The notes below the pieces were generated by a model, which did no database searches, was not told the DNA's origin, and saw only the letters and a list, made by a program, of their open reading frames with translations. From positions 1 through 23,527 of IMG/VR virus record IMGVR_UViG_3300014720_000188: DNA of 23,527 nt; one strand, given 5' to 3'. Both the position numbers and the translations under genes were made by a program. This DNA is from a virus. Position 1 is the first letter of the stretch, and the number at the start of each line of letters is the position of its first letter. Shown in pieces: positions 6,811 to 14,284 of the stretch.

Positions 6811-9800
6811 TATTTATATCCTCCAATGCTATTGTTTTATCATCAACCTTTTTAGTAACTAGCTTTACTGTCTTTCCTTCTTCACAAAGCATATATGCTC
6901 GTGGATAAATTACTGGAAACGCTACAATATTATATAGGCTTCTATTGCAATCTGCAGCAATAAGATATCCCATCTTCTTTCCAGCCTTCGTAATCTTCTT
7001 TCTAAGATGAATAACATAATACTCATCTTGATCTATGGGTAGACTTCTCAGATTCATAAACTTAATAAGTGGATCATTCTTATACGAATCAAGATCATCA
7101 ACTGGAATGGCTTTATTGATTGTATTGCCACCCACCAATATGATATACGTCTTACCTGTTTCAATTAGGGAATCTTCTACGTCAAAGAATCCTGTCATTC
7201 CACTCTTATCCATGAAATCGATACGCGACCAACCTGTAGATCGCTTTATCTTCTTTGCAACTGCTAAGAAGATAAATGTACCTGACTCATCAAAGTCATT
7301 AATATCGCTAACGTATGCGTAGTAATGAGCAGGGATCTCAAAATTGAACTCTGGAAGATTTAAATACTCATATAGATTAGATTTAACCTTTTCCTCATCC
7401 CTGGGATTATCTGGGAATGTTACTGCTCCGATAGCATTCATGGCATCAAGGGCACGACTATTAATTCCACTGCCCTTGGTGAAAACATACTCTCGTACTT
7501 CTTTATATGTATAGAATGGTCGTCGCTCTAGGATCTTTGATGATATACCATCTGAAACCCACTTGATAGCATTCAATCCAAATCGAATACCCTTACCCTC
7601 AATCTTGAAATCTGGATCAGACTCATTGATATGGGGAAGTTTTAGACTAATGCCCATACGCTTTGCTTCAATAAGATATCCCGTACGAGCATCCTTATCT
7701 TTCTCATTCTTGAGAAGAGAGAACATGTACTCAATTGGATAATGATACTTGATCCATGCAGTCCAATATGAAAGCATAGAATAAGCAACAGCATGACTCT
7801 TATTAAATGAGTATCCAGCATGAGCCTCAAAGTCATTCCAAAGTTTCTTGGCTTCTTGTGGACTAATATATGCAGAGGCATTGGTTACGAATTTCTCTCT
7901 GAACTGATCAAACTCTCGTGCATCCTTTTTCTTACCGATGATCTTTCGTACCTTATCTGCCTCAGACATTGACATGCCGCCCAGCAGAACGCAAGCCTGC
8001 ATGACTTGCTCCTGATAAAGAACGCATCCGTAAGTATCAGACAAGGCATTTCTCATAACACTGTGGATATATGTAATATCTTTCTTGCCATTCTTTCTTG
8101 CAACATATTCTCCACCGATAGTATTCATGGCACCAGGACGAACGAGTGCATTAGAGGCTACAAGTTCGTCAAAGTTTCTTACGCCCATCTTAACGAGAAG
8201 ATTAGTATAAGGCGTTGCTTCACACTGGAAAACACCCTTAGTATGTCCATCAGATAGCATTCTATATACATTCTTATCATCAAGGGGGATGGTTTGTAGA
8301 TCTATCTTCTTATGATGACGCTCCTCAATAATATCTAGTGCGTCTGATAGAACTGTAAGTGTCTTTAGTCCTAGAGCATCAATCTTGATTAGACCAATGT
8401 CTGCTACTTCTTCCATGTCAAGGGCAACTACAGGAATTCTTTCCTTTGATCCCGTTGGAAGTCTAGTCTCCATTGGAGCATACTTATAGATGTCATCCTT
8501 AGAAGTCACAACACCAGCGGCATGGATACCTGTACCGCGAATGCGACCACGCAATTGATCTCCATAGACAAGTACTTCTGGATACTTCTCCCTGAACCAT
8601 TTAGTAGATGATGAGTTACAGAATTCATCCCATGTATCTGCAAGCTTTGTTATTCTATTTACATCATTCAAGGGTACATTGAATACCCTGGAAACGTCAC
8701 GAAGAACAACCTTATCTCTGAACTGTAGGAATGTAGCGATTGATGCAACATTCTTATACTGTTCTTCTAGATATGCCTTGACAGACTCACGATGAACGTC
8801 TGCAATATCGGTATCAATATCTGGAAAGTCATTACGATCTGGATTGATAAACCTAAAGAAAAGTAGATCATATTTAATTGGATCAATCTCTGTGATACCC
8901 AATAGATAACAAAGAAGTGACCCAGCAGCAGAGCCTCGTCCTGGGCCTACAAGAATCTTATTACTCTTTGCCCAAGCAATCATATTACGAACAACAAGGA
9001 AGTATGGAGCAAAATTCTTTTCTTTAATGATCTCCAACTCTTCTTCTAGACGAGCAACATATTGCTCATCAGTATGCAGATTCTTGGCTGTAAGCATAGA
9101 AAATGCATACTTTCGTATACTTTCATCGGGATTCTTGTGATCTACGGGAAGAAGATTAAGATTCCGTGGAATAAAATATTCCTCTACCTTGTTAGCAATC
9201 TCTAAAGTATTTGAATAAATAGACTCATCCTGAGTATATGAAGACATTGCCTCATGCATCTCATCATATGAGAGAAGATGAATATCAAACTTATTAAAAC
9301 TCATTGGGCGATCTTTACCATACAGATAGTCTAGTCTTTCCATAGCATCTTCATACTTGGCAGACTTATCATACGTTGCACCCTTCTCAATCTTGGCATG
9401 AGTATTGAGAATCAGCATGAGTTCCTGAATAACCTTTTGTTCTTTAGTGCAATGATGACAGTCTGGGGTAGTGATGCACTTTACCCCAAGTTCTGATGCA
9501 AGCGTTAATAACTTTTCATTCATGCCTTCAACATTGTGTGGCATAACCTCAATGTAAAAGTCATCACCGAATCTATCCTTGAACCACTTGACATGCATCT
9601 TTGCTGCTGCATATTCTTCTAGTTCGATAGCCTTATTGATCAATCCGCTCATACATGCAGAAGAAACAATGATATCTGCTCCGTACCTATCAAGCGTATC
9701 AAAGTCTATTCGTGGCTTCTTATAGAAGCCCTCTGTCCACGCGATCTGATTCATCTTATTTAGATTCTCAAGTCCATTACTATTTTTAGCAAGTAAGATG

Positions 9801-10084
9801 ATATGGTTATATACAAGGTCTAGAGGAGTTGTTCTCTCTGCCCTGTCTCGTCTATCAAATCGATCAAGCGTGATATACGCCTCTACGCCAAGAATTGGCT
9901 TGATACCATTGTCATTGCAGGCACGATAAAAGCGCCTGTGTGCCGATAGGCTTCCATGATCTGTACATGCGATTGCTGGCATACCTAGTGATGCCGCACG
10001 AGCCGCATACTCTTCTGGTGTTGCTACTCCGTCCATCAGAGATCCAATGTCTGTATGAACATGAAGTGGAGCGTAGTTAGTCAA
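6800..10084 (-). CDS. dnaE: DNA polymerase III alpha subunit (DnaE-type replicase)
   Basis: 1094 residues, a family C replicative polymerase. I chose the TTG at 10084 because AGAGAGGA lies 4 nt upstream and homology should begin at NYAPLHVHTD; the frame is open 19 codons further up to a GTG at 10141, but that would run through a GC hairpin and add a non-conserved peptide. Seen: PHP domain HVHTDIG (His8, His10), CTDHGSL, GVEAYI and TPDCHHC; polymerase motifs GPGRGSAAGSLLCYLLG (about 380-396), NDFPDIDTDIAD with catalytic Asp422/Asp424, IDALGLKTLT with Asp569, and YGCVLYQEQVM; an HhH-like region; and an OB fold around 940-1010. Length is close to the bacterial norm (about 1160). The retained PHP histidines suggest possible intrinsic proofreading. 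No clamp loader or clamp gene is in view. Confidence 0.96.
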   Translation of the reverse strand: MTNYAPLHVHTDIGSLMDGVATPEEYAARAASLGMPAIACTDHGSLSAHRRFYRACNDNGIKPILGVEAYITLDRFDRRDRAERTTPLDLVYNHIILLAKNSNGLENLNKMNQIAWTEGFYKKPRIDFDTLDRYGADIIVSSACMSGLINKAIELEEYAAAKMHVKWFKDRFGDDFYIEVMPHNVEGMNEKLLTLASELGVKCITTPDCHHCTKEQKVIQELMLILNTHAKIEKGATYDKSAKYEDAMERLDYLYGKDRPMSFNKFDIHLLSYDEMHEAMSSYTQDESIYSNTLEIANKVEEYFIPRNLNLLPVDHKNPDESIRKYAFSMLTAKNLHTDEQYVARLEEELEIIKEKNFAPYFLVVRNMIAWAKSNKILVGPGRGSAAGSLLCYLLGITEIDPIKYDLLFFRFINPDRNDFPDIDTDIADVHRESVKAYLEEQYKNVASIATFLQFRDKVVLRDVSRVFNVPLNDVNRITKLADTWDEFCNSSSTKWFREKYPEVLVYGDQLRGRIRGTGIHAAGVVTSKDDIYKYAPMETRLPTGSKERIPVVALDMEEVADIGLIKIDALGLKTLTVLSDALDIIEERHHKKIDLQTIPLDDKNVYRMLSDGHTKGVFQCEATPYTNLLVKMGVRNFDELVASNALVRPGAMNTIGGEYVARKNGKKDITYIHSVMRNALSDTYGCVLYQEQVMQACVLLGGMSMSEADKVRKIIGKKKDAREFDQFREKFVTNASAYISPQEAKKLWNDFEAHAGYSFNKSHAVAYSMLSYWTAWIKYHYPIEYMFSLLKNEKDKDARTGYLIEAKRMGISLKLPHINESDPDFKIEGKGIRFGLNAIKWVSDGISSKILERRPFYTYKEVREYVFTKGSGINSRALDAMNAIGAVTFPDNPRDEEKVKSNLYEYLNLPEFNFEIPAHYYAYVSDINDFDESGTFIFLAVAKKIKRSTGWSRIDFMDKSGMTGFFDVEDSLIETGKTYIILVGGNTINKAIPVDDLDSYKNDPLIKFMNLRSLPIDQDEYYVIHLRKKITKAGKKMGYLIAADCNRSLYNIVAFPVIYPRAYMLCEEGKTVKLVTKKVDDKTIALEDINNGS

Positions 10085-10096
10085 TGTATCCTCTCT
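10082..10096 (-). promoter_or_regulatory. Ribosome binding site and TTG start of dnaE
   Basis: Read on the minus strand, AGAGAGGA (10096-10089), the spacer TACA and then TTG ACT AAC. This strong Shine-Dalgarno picks TTG as the dnaE start. The hairpin at 10107-10138 ends 10 nt upstream of it, close enough to influence ribosome access. Confidence 0.7.
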
Positions 10097-10106
10097 AAGT
10101 AATGTA

Positions 10107-10138
10107 GTGGGGGGGCGTCGTGAGAAGCGCCCCCCCAC
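10107..10138 (-). repeat. Perfect 11-bp GC-rich inverted repeat (hairpin) between the SSB-like and dnaE genes
   Basis: Arms at 10107-10117 and 10128-10138 are exactly complementary (GTG6CG type: GTGGGGGGGCG against CGCCCCCCCAC), with a 10-nt loop at 10118-10127. Seven consecutive G pair with seven C. It begins 7 nt after the SSB-like stop codon and ends 10 nt before the dnaE Shine-Dalgarno. No run of T follows on the minus strand (the next bases are TACATTACTTAG), so it is not a standard intrinsic terminator. A role in 3'-end protection of the upstream message, partial attenuation, or limiting dnaE expression is inferred. Confidence 0.85.
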
Positions 10139-10145
10139 CACGCTT

Positions 10146-10799
10146 TTACCACTCTACGTTAGCAGACGTGGTTGGATTATCGTATCCAAGGTAGAATGCC
10201 TCTTGTTCAGCATAAGGAACATGACGAACAGCGTTCTCCAATTGGAATGGCTCATACTTAGACCAATCAAATGCATCATCATCAGATGGGCCAGGAATAA
10301 GAACATAGTTTGTCTCTGTGCCCTTGCCATTACGCTTAAGCTTCCAAACCATATTGCTAATGCCAGGGGACTCAATGGCATACTCACGAAGAGTATTGAA
10401 TGTAGCAGACTTTGCTACGCCAGTGCTCCAAACTGCGACATATGGATCTTCCATGCCATCATCAACGAGTACATTGATATAGAATCGCAGACGACCACCC
10501 CAGCCTGCCTTGGGATCCTTGCGGTGCATCTCCTCTGCCCAATCACGCCCCTCTGATTCAACCGTACAAACAGCCTTACGCTTGAAGTCCTTGGGATTCT
10601 GATGCTCACGCACAACAATTGCTAGACCACGCTCAGGGTCATAGTGCTTTGAATCTTCATCAAGCTCATTCATAAAACGAATCTTGATGCTTTGACCGTC
10701 CTCAATCTTGAGCCAACGGACACGGGGACCGCTTGACTCTGGACGAGATGACTTATTGATATTCTCATCGATATTCTTTAGACCTTTATAAATAGACAT
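10146..10799 (-). CDS. Probable single-stranded DNA-binding protein
   Basis: 217 residues. The N-terminus (SSGPRVRWLKIEDGQSIKIRFMNEL, cut to its core VRWLKIEDGQSIKIRF at about 26-41) looks like the first strands of an OB-type barrel. Strands FYINVLVDDG, PYVAVWSTG and a central basic segment RKAVCTVESEGRDWAEE follow. The C-terminal third carries an acidic stretch PSDDDAFDWSKYEPF. Proteins with this layout and position, between primase and polymerase, are annotated as ssDNA-binding proteins in several large phages; gp32-type similarity is distant and I see no zinc site. AGGAGA lies just before the ATG at 10799. A GC-rich hairpin follows the stop codon directly. Assignment rests partly on context. 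Confidence 0.6.
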   Translation of the reverse strand: MSIYKGLKNIDENINKSSRPESSGPRVRWLKIEDGQSIKIRFMNELDEDSKHYDPERGLAIVVREHQNPKDFKRKAVCTVESEGRDWAEEMHRKDPKAGWGGRLRFYINVLVDDGMEDPYVAVWSTGVAKSATFNTLREYAIESPGISNMVWKLKRNGKGTETNYVLIPGPSDDDAFDWSKYEPFQLENAVRHVPYAEQEAFYLGYDNPTTSANVEW

Positions 10800-10807
10800 A
10801 TATTCTC

Positions 10808-11758
10808 CTAATTTAGTATATATTCAATCATGTTATCAAATTTATATATAAGTTGCGATAGTTGTTCTTCATCTAAATCTGAAACATCTTTATATTCATT
10901 TGGTATTGTGCCGCTGACTACGATGTTTCCAAGCGCTTCTTCCATCTTCCTTTGCATTGCAAGACCCGCTTCATCATTGTCTGGCAATAATATTATACTT
11001 GTAAAGTACTTTTTTAGCAACTGTATTTGTTTACCTGATACAGTAGATCCAAGAGTAGCAACCGCATATCGGCCAAGCTGTTCGATTCTAATGGCATCAA
11101 AGGATGACTCTACAACAAACACTTGGCTTGCTGCCTTTGTTCTTTGTATATTGAACATAGTCTTACTCTTGGGTAGACCAGGGGTATTCTGAAAACTCTT
11201 ACCCTCAACAGACCTACCAACCATTCCTACACATAATCCATCAGGAGAAAAGATGGGAATAGTAATCATATCCCTTTTCTCTGAGTATCCGATTAGATAC
11301 TTCTCTGCACTCTGCTTAGTAATTCCACGACCCTTAAGGTATTGTGCTGCCCTGGAAGAATCAAGCAGGGATTCATTAAGCCTCTTTACTGTATCTAAAT
11401 CAAACTCAATGAAATCTTGTGGCTTGTTTAACATTCCATAGATCTCAGATGCTATATCAACATCTACCTTCTTTGAATGAATAAGACGAATAGCTTCGAA
11501 GTATGATCGATTACTGCAATGCATAACAAACTCAACAAAATTCTTTGCTTCACGACATGAGAAACAAAAGAACTGACCAGTAAATTTAGACACTTCTCCA
11601 GCAGGAGTTCTAAAGTTTGAATGATATGGGCAAAAGATTATATAGTCGCTGTCAATCTCATTTTCAATATCTATACCGCAGGATAGAATGACCCGTTTAA
11701 CTTGGTCTGGTGAATAGTATTCACTATTGGCTTGTTCTTGTCTATTCCTGAAAGACAT
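10808..11758 (-). CDS. DnaG-type DNA primase
   Basis: 316 residues. The N-terminal CHC2 zinc domain is visible as CPYH (Cys43, His46) and CFSC (Cys65, Cys68). The core TOPRIM domain has VFVVESSFDAIR with Glu217, GSTVSGKQ, and IILLPDNDEAG with Asp260 and Asp262. The linker region contains YLKGRGITKQSAEKYLIGYS and TIPIFSPDGLCVGMVGRSV, both typical of DnaG. It makes RNA primers and normally works with DnaB, whose gene is two genes upstream. It is shorter than bacterial DnaG (about 600) because it lacks the C-terminal helicase-binding domain, as usual in phages. The ATG at 11758 follows GGAAGGAAG. The first 29 codons overlap the 3' end of the 106-codon gene. Confidence 0.93.
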   Translation of the reverse strand: MSFRNRQEQANSEYYSPDQVKRVILSCGIDIENEIDSDYIIFCPYHSNFRTPAGEVSKFTGQFFCFSCREAKNFVEFVMHCSNRSYFEAIRLIHSKKVDVDIASEIYGMLNKPQDFIEFDLDTVKRLNESLLDSSRAAQYLKGRGITKQSAEKYLIGYSEKRDMITIPIFSPDGLCVGMVGRSVEGKSFQNTPGLPKSKTMFNIQRTKAASQVFVVESSFDAIRIEQLGRYAVATLGSTVSGKQIQLLKKYFTSIILLPDNDEAGLAMQRKMEEALGNIVVSGTIPNEYKDVSDLDEEQLSQLIYKFDNMIEYILN

Positions 11759-11991
11759 ATAGCCTGCTTCCTTCCAACGTATACTCCATAAACTGATAGT
11801 AAGAAATTAAATGTTTTTCCATTATATGAGATTGTGAAATCATAGTCAATGTCATATCTTCTAACATACCCCTTTGATCTCATTGATTTTTCTAATATAG
11901 ATATATATTTTTCTTTCATGCGACCAATAATTGACTCGTCATAGATTTCCCCTTCAATATGAAAACGATGTATTTTTTTATGGGAAATCAT
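11671..11991 (-). CDS. Unknown 106-residue protein, apparently leaderless
   Basis: 106 residues, no recognised family. The N-terminus is charged and helical (YDESIIGRMKEKYISILEKS), followed by strands DIDYDFTISYNGKTFNFLLS and VYVGRKQAICLSG, giving an alpha-beta impression. No cysteine pairs, signal peptide or membrane segment. The ATG at 11991 has no Shine-Dalgarno; instead TATAAT ends 6 nt before it, so the transcript probably starts at the A of the ATG. The 3' end overlaps the primase gene by 88 nt, a long overlap for this genome. I believe it is real because of its protein-like composition and placement between helicase and primase. Function unknown. Confidence 0.6.
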   Translation of the reverse strand: MISHKKIHRFHIEGEIYDESIIGRMKEKYISILEKSMRSKGYVRRYDIDYDFTISYNGKTFNFLLSVYGVYVGRKQAICLSGIDKNKPIVNTIHQTKLNGSFYPAV

Positions 11992-12027
11992 ATATTAATT
12001 ATACTAGCGTTTACATGTCATCTTCAA
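11991..12027 (-). promoter_or_regulatory. Candidate promoter for the primase/ssb/dnaE/recA segment (leaderless start)
   Basis: On the minus strand TTGAAG (12027-12022), an 18-nt spacer, then TATAAT (12003-11998). The expected start site, 7 nt past the -10 box, is position 11991, the A of the ATG of the 106-codon gene. That gene has no Shine-Dalgarno. The -10 match is perfect and the -35 is 4 of 6. TATAAT occurs often by chance in DNA this AT-rich, so placement and the missing ribosome site are the main support. Confidence 0.45.
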
Positions 12028-13234
12028 AATCTTTATAAACGAATCTACCGCTGTCAAAATCAGTCATTACTAGAAACTCTCCAAGCATTCCATTTCTATT
12101 CTTGCGAAATGCACATTCAAGAATCTCACTGTTTGCTGCTCGCCCTAAAGCAAGAACCCAGTCAGCATCATATGAAAGCTGCTTTGACCATGCCACCTGA
12201 CCTAGCGTAGGAACACTATGCATATCGCTAGCATCATCTGGTGTCGCGGAAGCAATGGCAACAATAGGAATCTGTTCAGAAATAGCAAGAATCTTCAATT
12301 CACGAGAAATATTCTTGATCTTGACAACTTCATTGTCATTCTTTGTATTTGGCTGCATAAGCTGAATATAGTCAACAAATACAATGTCTGGCTTATACTG
12401 ATCGATCTTTCCTCGTAGGACAGCAGGAGTTACATCTCCAATGCCATCATTCGAAATGATTTGAAATGATGGTTTACCGTCAAAGTACTGAGATCCCCAA
12501 CGATGAAATTCTTCTACGTCAATATCACCAGAACTCATCTTGCGATGAGAGAATCTACCGTTAGCCATAATTGTGTAGGCACGATTGCGTACTTCATTTT
12601 CTGTCATTTCTAGCGACACAAAAAGAGGACGACGACGATTAATCCAGGCTTGTACAGCAAGATACAATGCAAGCCATGATTTACCTATTGCTGGGTAGGC
12701 AAGTAGAATTCCAAACTGACCGCCAGTAATGCCAGAAGGTAAATAATTATCAAACCCAGCCAAACCCGTTTTGATCCCATATTCGCCCTTTTCAGTAAGT
12801 TCTCGCAGATGCTTGAAATATGATACAGCATCATCGATGTCGATAACGTCAATATCACGAATATTTGCCGTGCTTTTCTTTAGTTCTGCTGTTTGACTAA
12901 TGATAGTATTAAGTGCATCAATGGGCTTACCGCTTTGAAGATCTCCAGCACTAGACTTAAGAATGGCTCGTAACGTGTCATTGAGATAGTTTTCTCTCAA
13001 TTCGTCAAGATGATGCTTTGTTGTTCCAACTTCTTTCAATGGCTCAAAGTCACGAAACTTCTCAATAACAAGATGTGTTGGTGGAACAGTGCCATTTTCT
13101 GATGAATAGTCCTTGATAAATAGCCAGATATCCTTATGAGTCTTAAATAGACCATCTACATTTGCTTGCATAAGCACATGAACTTGCTTATCAAGCAGTA
13201 CCGCACTAATTACCCTATCTTCTACACTAGCCAT
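12011..13234 (-). CDS. Replicative DNA helicase, DnaB family
   Basis: 407 residues. DnaB helicases are hexameric motors that unwind the fork 5'-3' on the lagging strand. Seen: an N-terminal helical domain (SVEDRVISAVLLDKQ onward), GIKTGLAGFDNYLP, Walker A AYPAIGKS (179-186, with Ala as the first residue), LFVSLEMTENEVRNR (the SLEM motif), Walker B IVFVDYIQLM (Asp288), and a C-terminal region LGQVAWSKQLSYDADWVLAL with FRKNRNGMLGEF, matching the arginine-finger part of the family. The ATG overlaps the upstream gene by 8 nt. Genes for primase and polymerase follow. It is a little shorter than bacterial DnaB (about 450-470). Confidence 0.94.
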   Translation of the reverse strand: MASVEDRVISAVLLDKQVHVLMQANVDGLFKTHKDIWLFIKDYSSENGTVPPTHLVIEKFRDFEPLKEVGTTKHHLDELRENYLNDTLRAILKSSAGDLQSGKPIDALNTIISQTAELKKSTANIRDIDVIDIDDAVSYFKHLRELTEKGEYGIKTGLAGFDNYLPSGITGGQFGILLAYPAIGKSWLALYLAVQAWINRRRPLFVSLEMTENEVRNRAYTIMANGRFSHRKMSSGDIDVEEFHRWGSQYFDGKPSFQIISNDGIGDVTPAVLRGKIDQYKPDIVFVDYIQLMQPNTKNDNEVVKIKNISRELKILAISEQIPIVAIASATPDDASDMHSVPTLGQVAWSKQLSYDADWVLALGRAANSEILECAFRKNRNGMLGEFLVMTDFDSGRFVYKDFEDDM

Positions 13235-13541
13235 TTAACCACGCCTTCGCTTTCTGTCGATTGATGCGCCTTATTCTATCATCGATCTCCTTGTCTTTTC
13301 TAGCAGCAATAAGTTTTTCTACATTAGATACATACCAGTTCCAGTCATGCCCAGTTTCCTTGACATAAAAATACCAGTCTACTGCATCCTTGCATTCATC
13401 AAAGCCAAAGGAATCAATAATGTCTCTAGCAGCCCACTTTGCTGTGTTTTTATTGATAAGTGGAATGCTACCGTAATGACTTTTATATGATGATGAGAAA
13501 TATGATATGAGTGAGTGACCAAGCTTTATAACGTCACTCAT
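13227..13541 (-). CDS. Unknown 104-residue protein upstream of the helicase (possible helicase loader)
   Basis: 104 residues, predicted helical, with a Trp/Tyr-rich core KDAVDWYFYVKETGHDWNWYV (about residues 51-70) and a basic tail DRIRRINRQKAKAWLNG. No catalytic motif. Small helical proteins in front of phage DnaB genes are often helicase loaders (for example G39P of phage SPP1), and size and position agree, but I cannot claim sequence similarity. AAGGAG precedes the ATG at 13541. The start overlaps the stop of the 67-codon gene, and the end overlaps the dnaB start, so the three are translationally linked. Confidence 0.7.
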   Translation of the reverse strand: MSDVIKLGHSLISYFSSSYKSHYGSIPLINKNTAKWAARDIIDSFGFDECKDAVDWYFYVKETGHDWNWYVSNVEKLIAARKDKEIDDRIRRINRQKAKAWLNG

Positions 13542-13737
13542 TCATCTCCTTCTTAGCCTCGTCAATCTTGCTCACTACCTTGCTCTCAACAAAGGCATAG
13601 ACACGATCCATTGCGGCATCTACAGTCTCGCCATCACGAACAAAGTCTGTGCATCCAAGATCGACACGAAGACTCTGGAAGTTACCAATATTTAATGTAT
13701 AACCAAGATTTGCTGAAACAGTTGTCTTATCTGACAT
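13534..13737 (-). CDS. Unknown 67-residue conserved-looking phage protein
   Basis: 67 residues from the ATG at 13737, preceded by AGGAG with a 4-nt spacer. An in-frame ATG at 13785 would add 16 residues but lacks a ribosome site and lies within the previous gene, so I prefer the inner one. The sequence TVSANLGYTLNIGNFQSLRV (about residues 6-25) reads as a beta hairpin, then DLGCTDFVRDGETVDAAMDR and a C-terminal helix ending KIDEAKKEMNE. A similar pattern with N(L/I)GNF/YxSxRV occurs in small phage proteins encoded near replication genes, without a known function that I can state. Confidence 0.75.
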   Translation of the reverse strand: MSDKTTVSANLGYTLNIGNFQSLRVDLGCTDFVRDGETVDAAMDRVYAFVESKVVSKIDEAKKEMNE

Positions 13738-13744
13738 TTCTCTC

Positions 13745-14284
13745 CTAATATGTCTGCTCTTCCCAAACGGGAATAAATCTTCCATCTTTTGTTTTTGTAT
13801 AGAGCACTAGCTCTTCGCCCATCTTAGCACGCAACTCTTTCTCAGTCAACATCGAATTGTTAACAATGCGTCCGTCTTTACGAGGACGCCCCTTATGAAT
13901 TCCTTGCATGACTTTGTGTATCTCAAAAATATCATCTTCTGAATAATAAGATTTTCTTTTAAAAGATCGTTCACCATTGGCAAGTGTACCCAGAGGCGGC
14001 TTAATGAGTCCACTTTTCCAGTATAACTTTAGTGCTTCCCTGGATCTATTAAGAATCCTTCCAGCATCAATGGTTGTATATGCCCTTTTTCTATGTTTTT
14101 TAAAGTCAGAGAACAACATTGTCTGTTCTTTTTGATCAGTAATATTATAGAAATAAATAATGTTGCTAGCCCTATTTGCAGAAATAACCCGAACTAATTT
14201 ATTATTTAAAAAGAATATGGTATTGCTGGGTTTTACAGGCCGTTGTATGTCTTTAGCAGCTTTGTCTCTATCCTGTGCAACCAT
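13745..14284 (-). CDS. MerR-like helix-turn-helix DNA-binding protein with an AT-hook-like motif
   Basis: 179 residues. Residues about 69-125 read as a winged HTH of the MerR/excisionase type: YTTIDAGRILNRSREALKLY, then WKSGLIKPPLGTLANGERSF and KSYYSEDDIFEIHKVM. After it comes KGRPRKDGR (131-139), an AT-hook-like GRPRK core. The N-terminal 60 residues form a small beta-rich domain (FFLNNKLVRVISANR). It probably binds DNA as a regulator or origin-binding initiator; it is the second gene of the replication operon, immediately after the promoter at 14427-14462. GGGGAG lies 8 nt before the ATG at 14284, and the first 52 nt overlap the zinc-ribbon gene. Confidence 0.8.
   Translation of the reverse strand: MVAQDRDKAAKDIQRPVKPSNTIFFLNNKLVRVISANRASNIIYFYNITDQKEQTMLFSDFKKHRKRAYTTIDAGRILNRSREALKLYWKSGLIKPPLGTLANGERSFKRKSYYSEDDIFEIHKVMQGIHKGRPRKDGRIVNNSMLTEKELRAKMGEELVLYTKTKDGRFIPVWEEQTY

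Noticed and set aside
10107-10138. Hairpin as a factor-independent terminator
   Set aside because: No T-rich tract follows on the minus strand and the next gene of the operon begins within 25 nt, so a full terminator is unlikely.
10085-10141. GTG at 10141 as the dnaE start
   Set aside because: It would translate the GC hairpin into a non-conserved peptide (GGRFSRRPPTTLL) and has no good ribosome site, whereas the TTG at 10084 has AGAGAGGA.
10107-10556. 149-codon plus-strand ORF across the hairpin and the ssb-like gene
   Set aside because: It is a frame shadow of the ssb-like gene, starts inside the hairpin and has no ribosome site; no other plus-strand gene is supported.
13738-13785. Upstream ATG at 13785 for the 67-codon gene
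   Set aside because: It lies in the coding end of the HTH gene with no ribosome site; the ATG at 13737 has AGGAG at good spacing.
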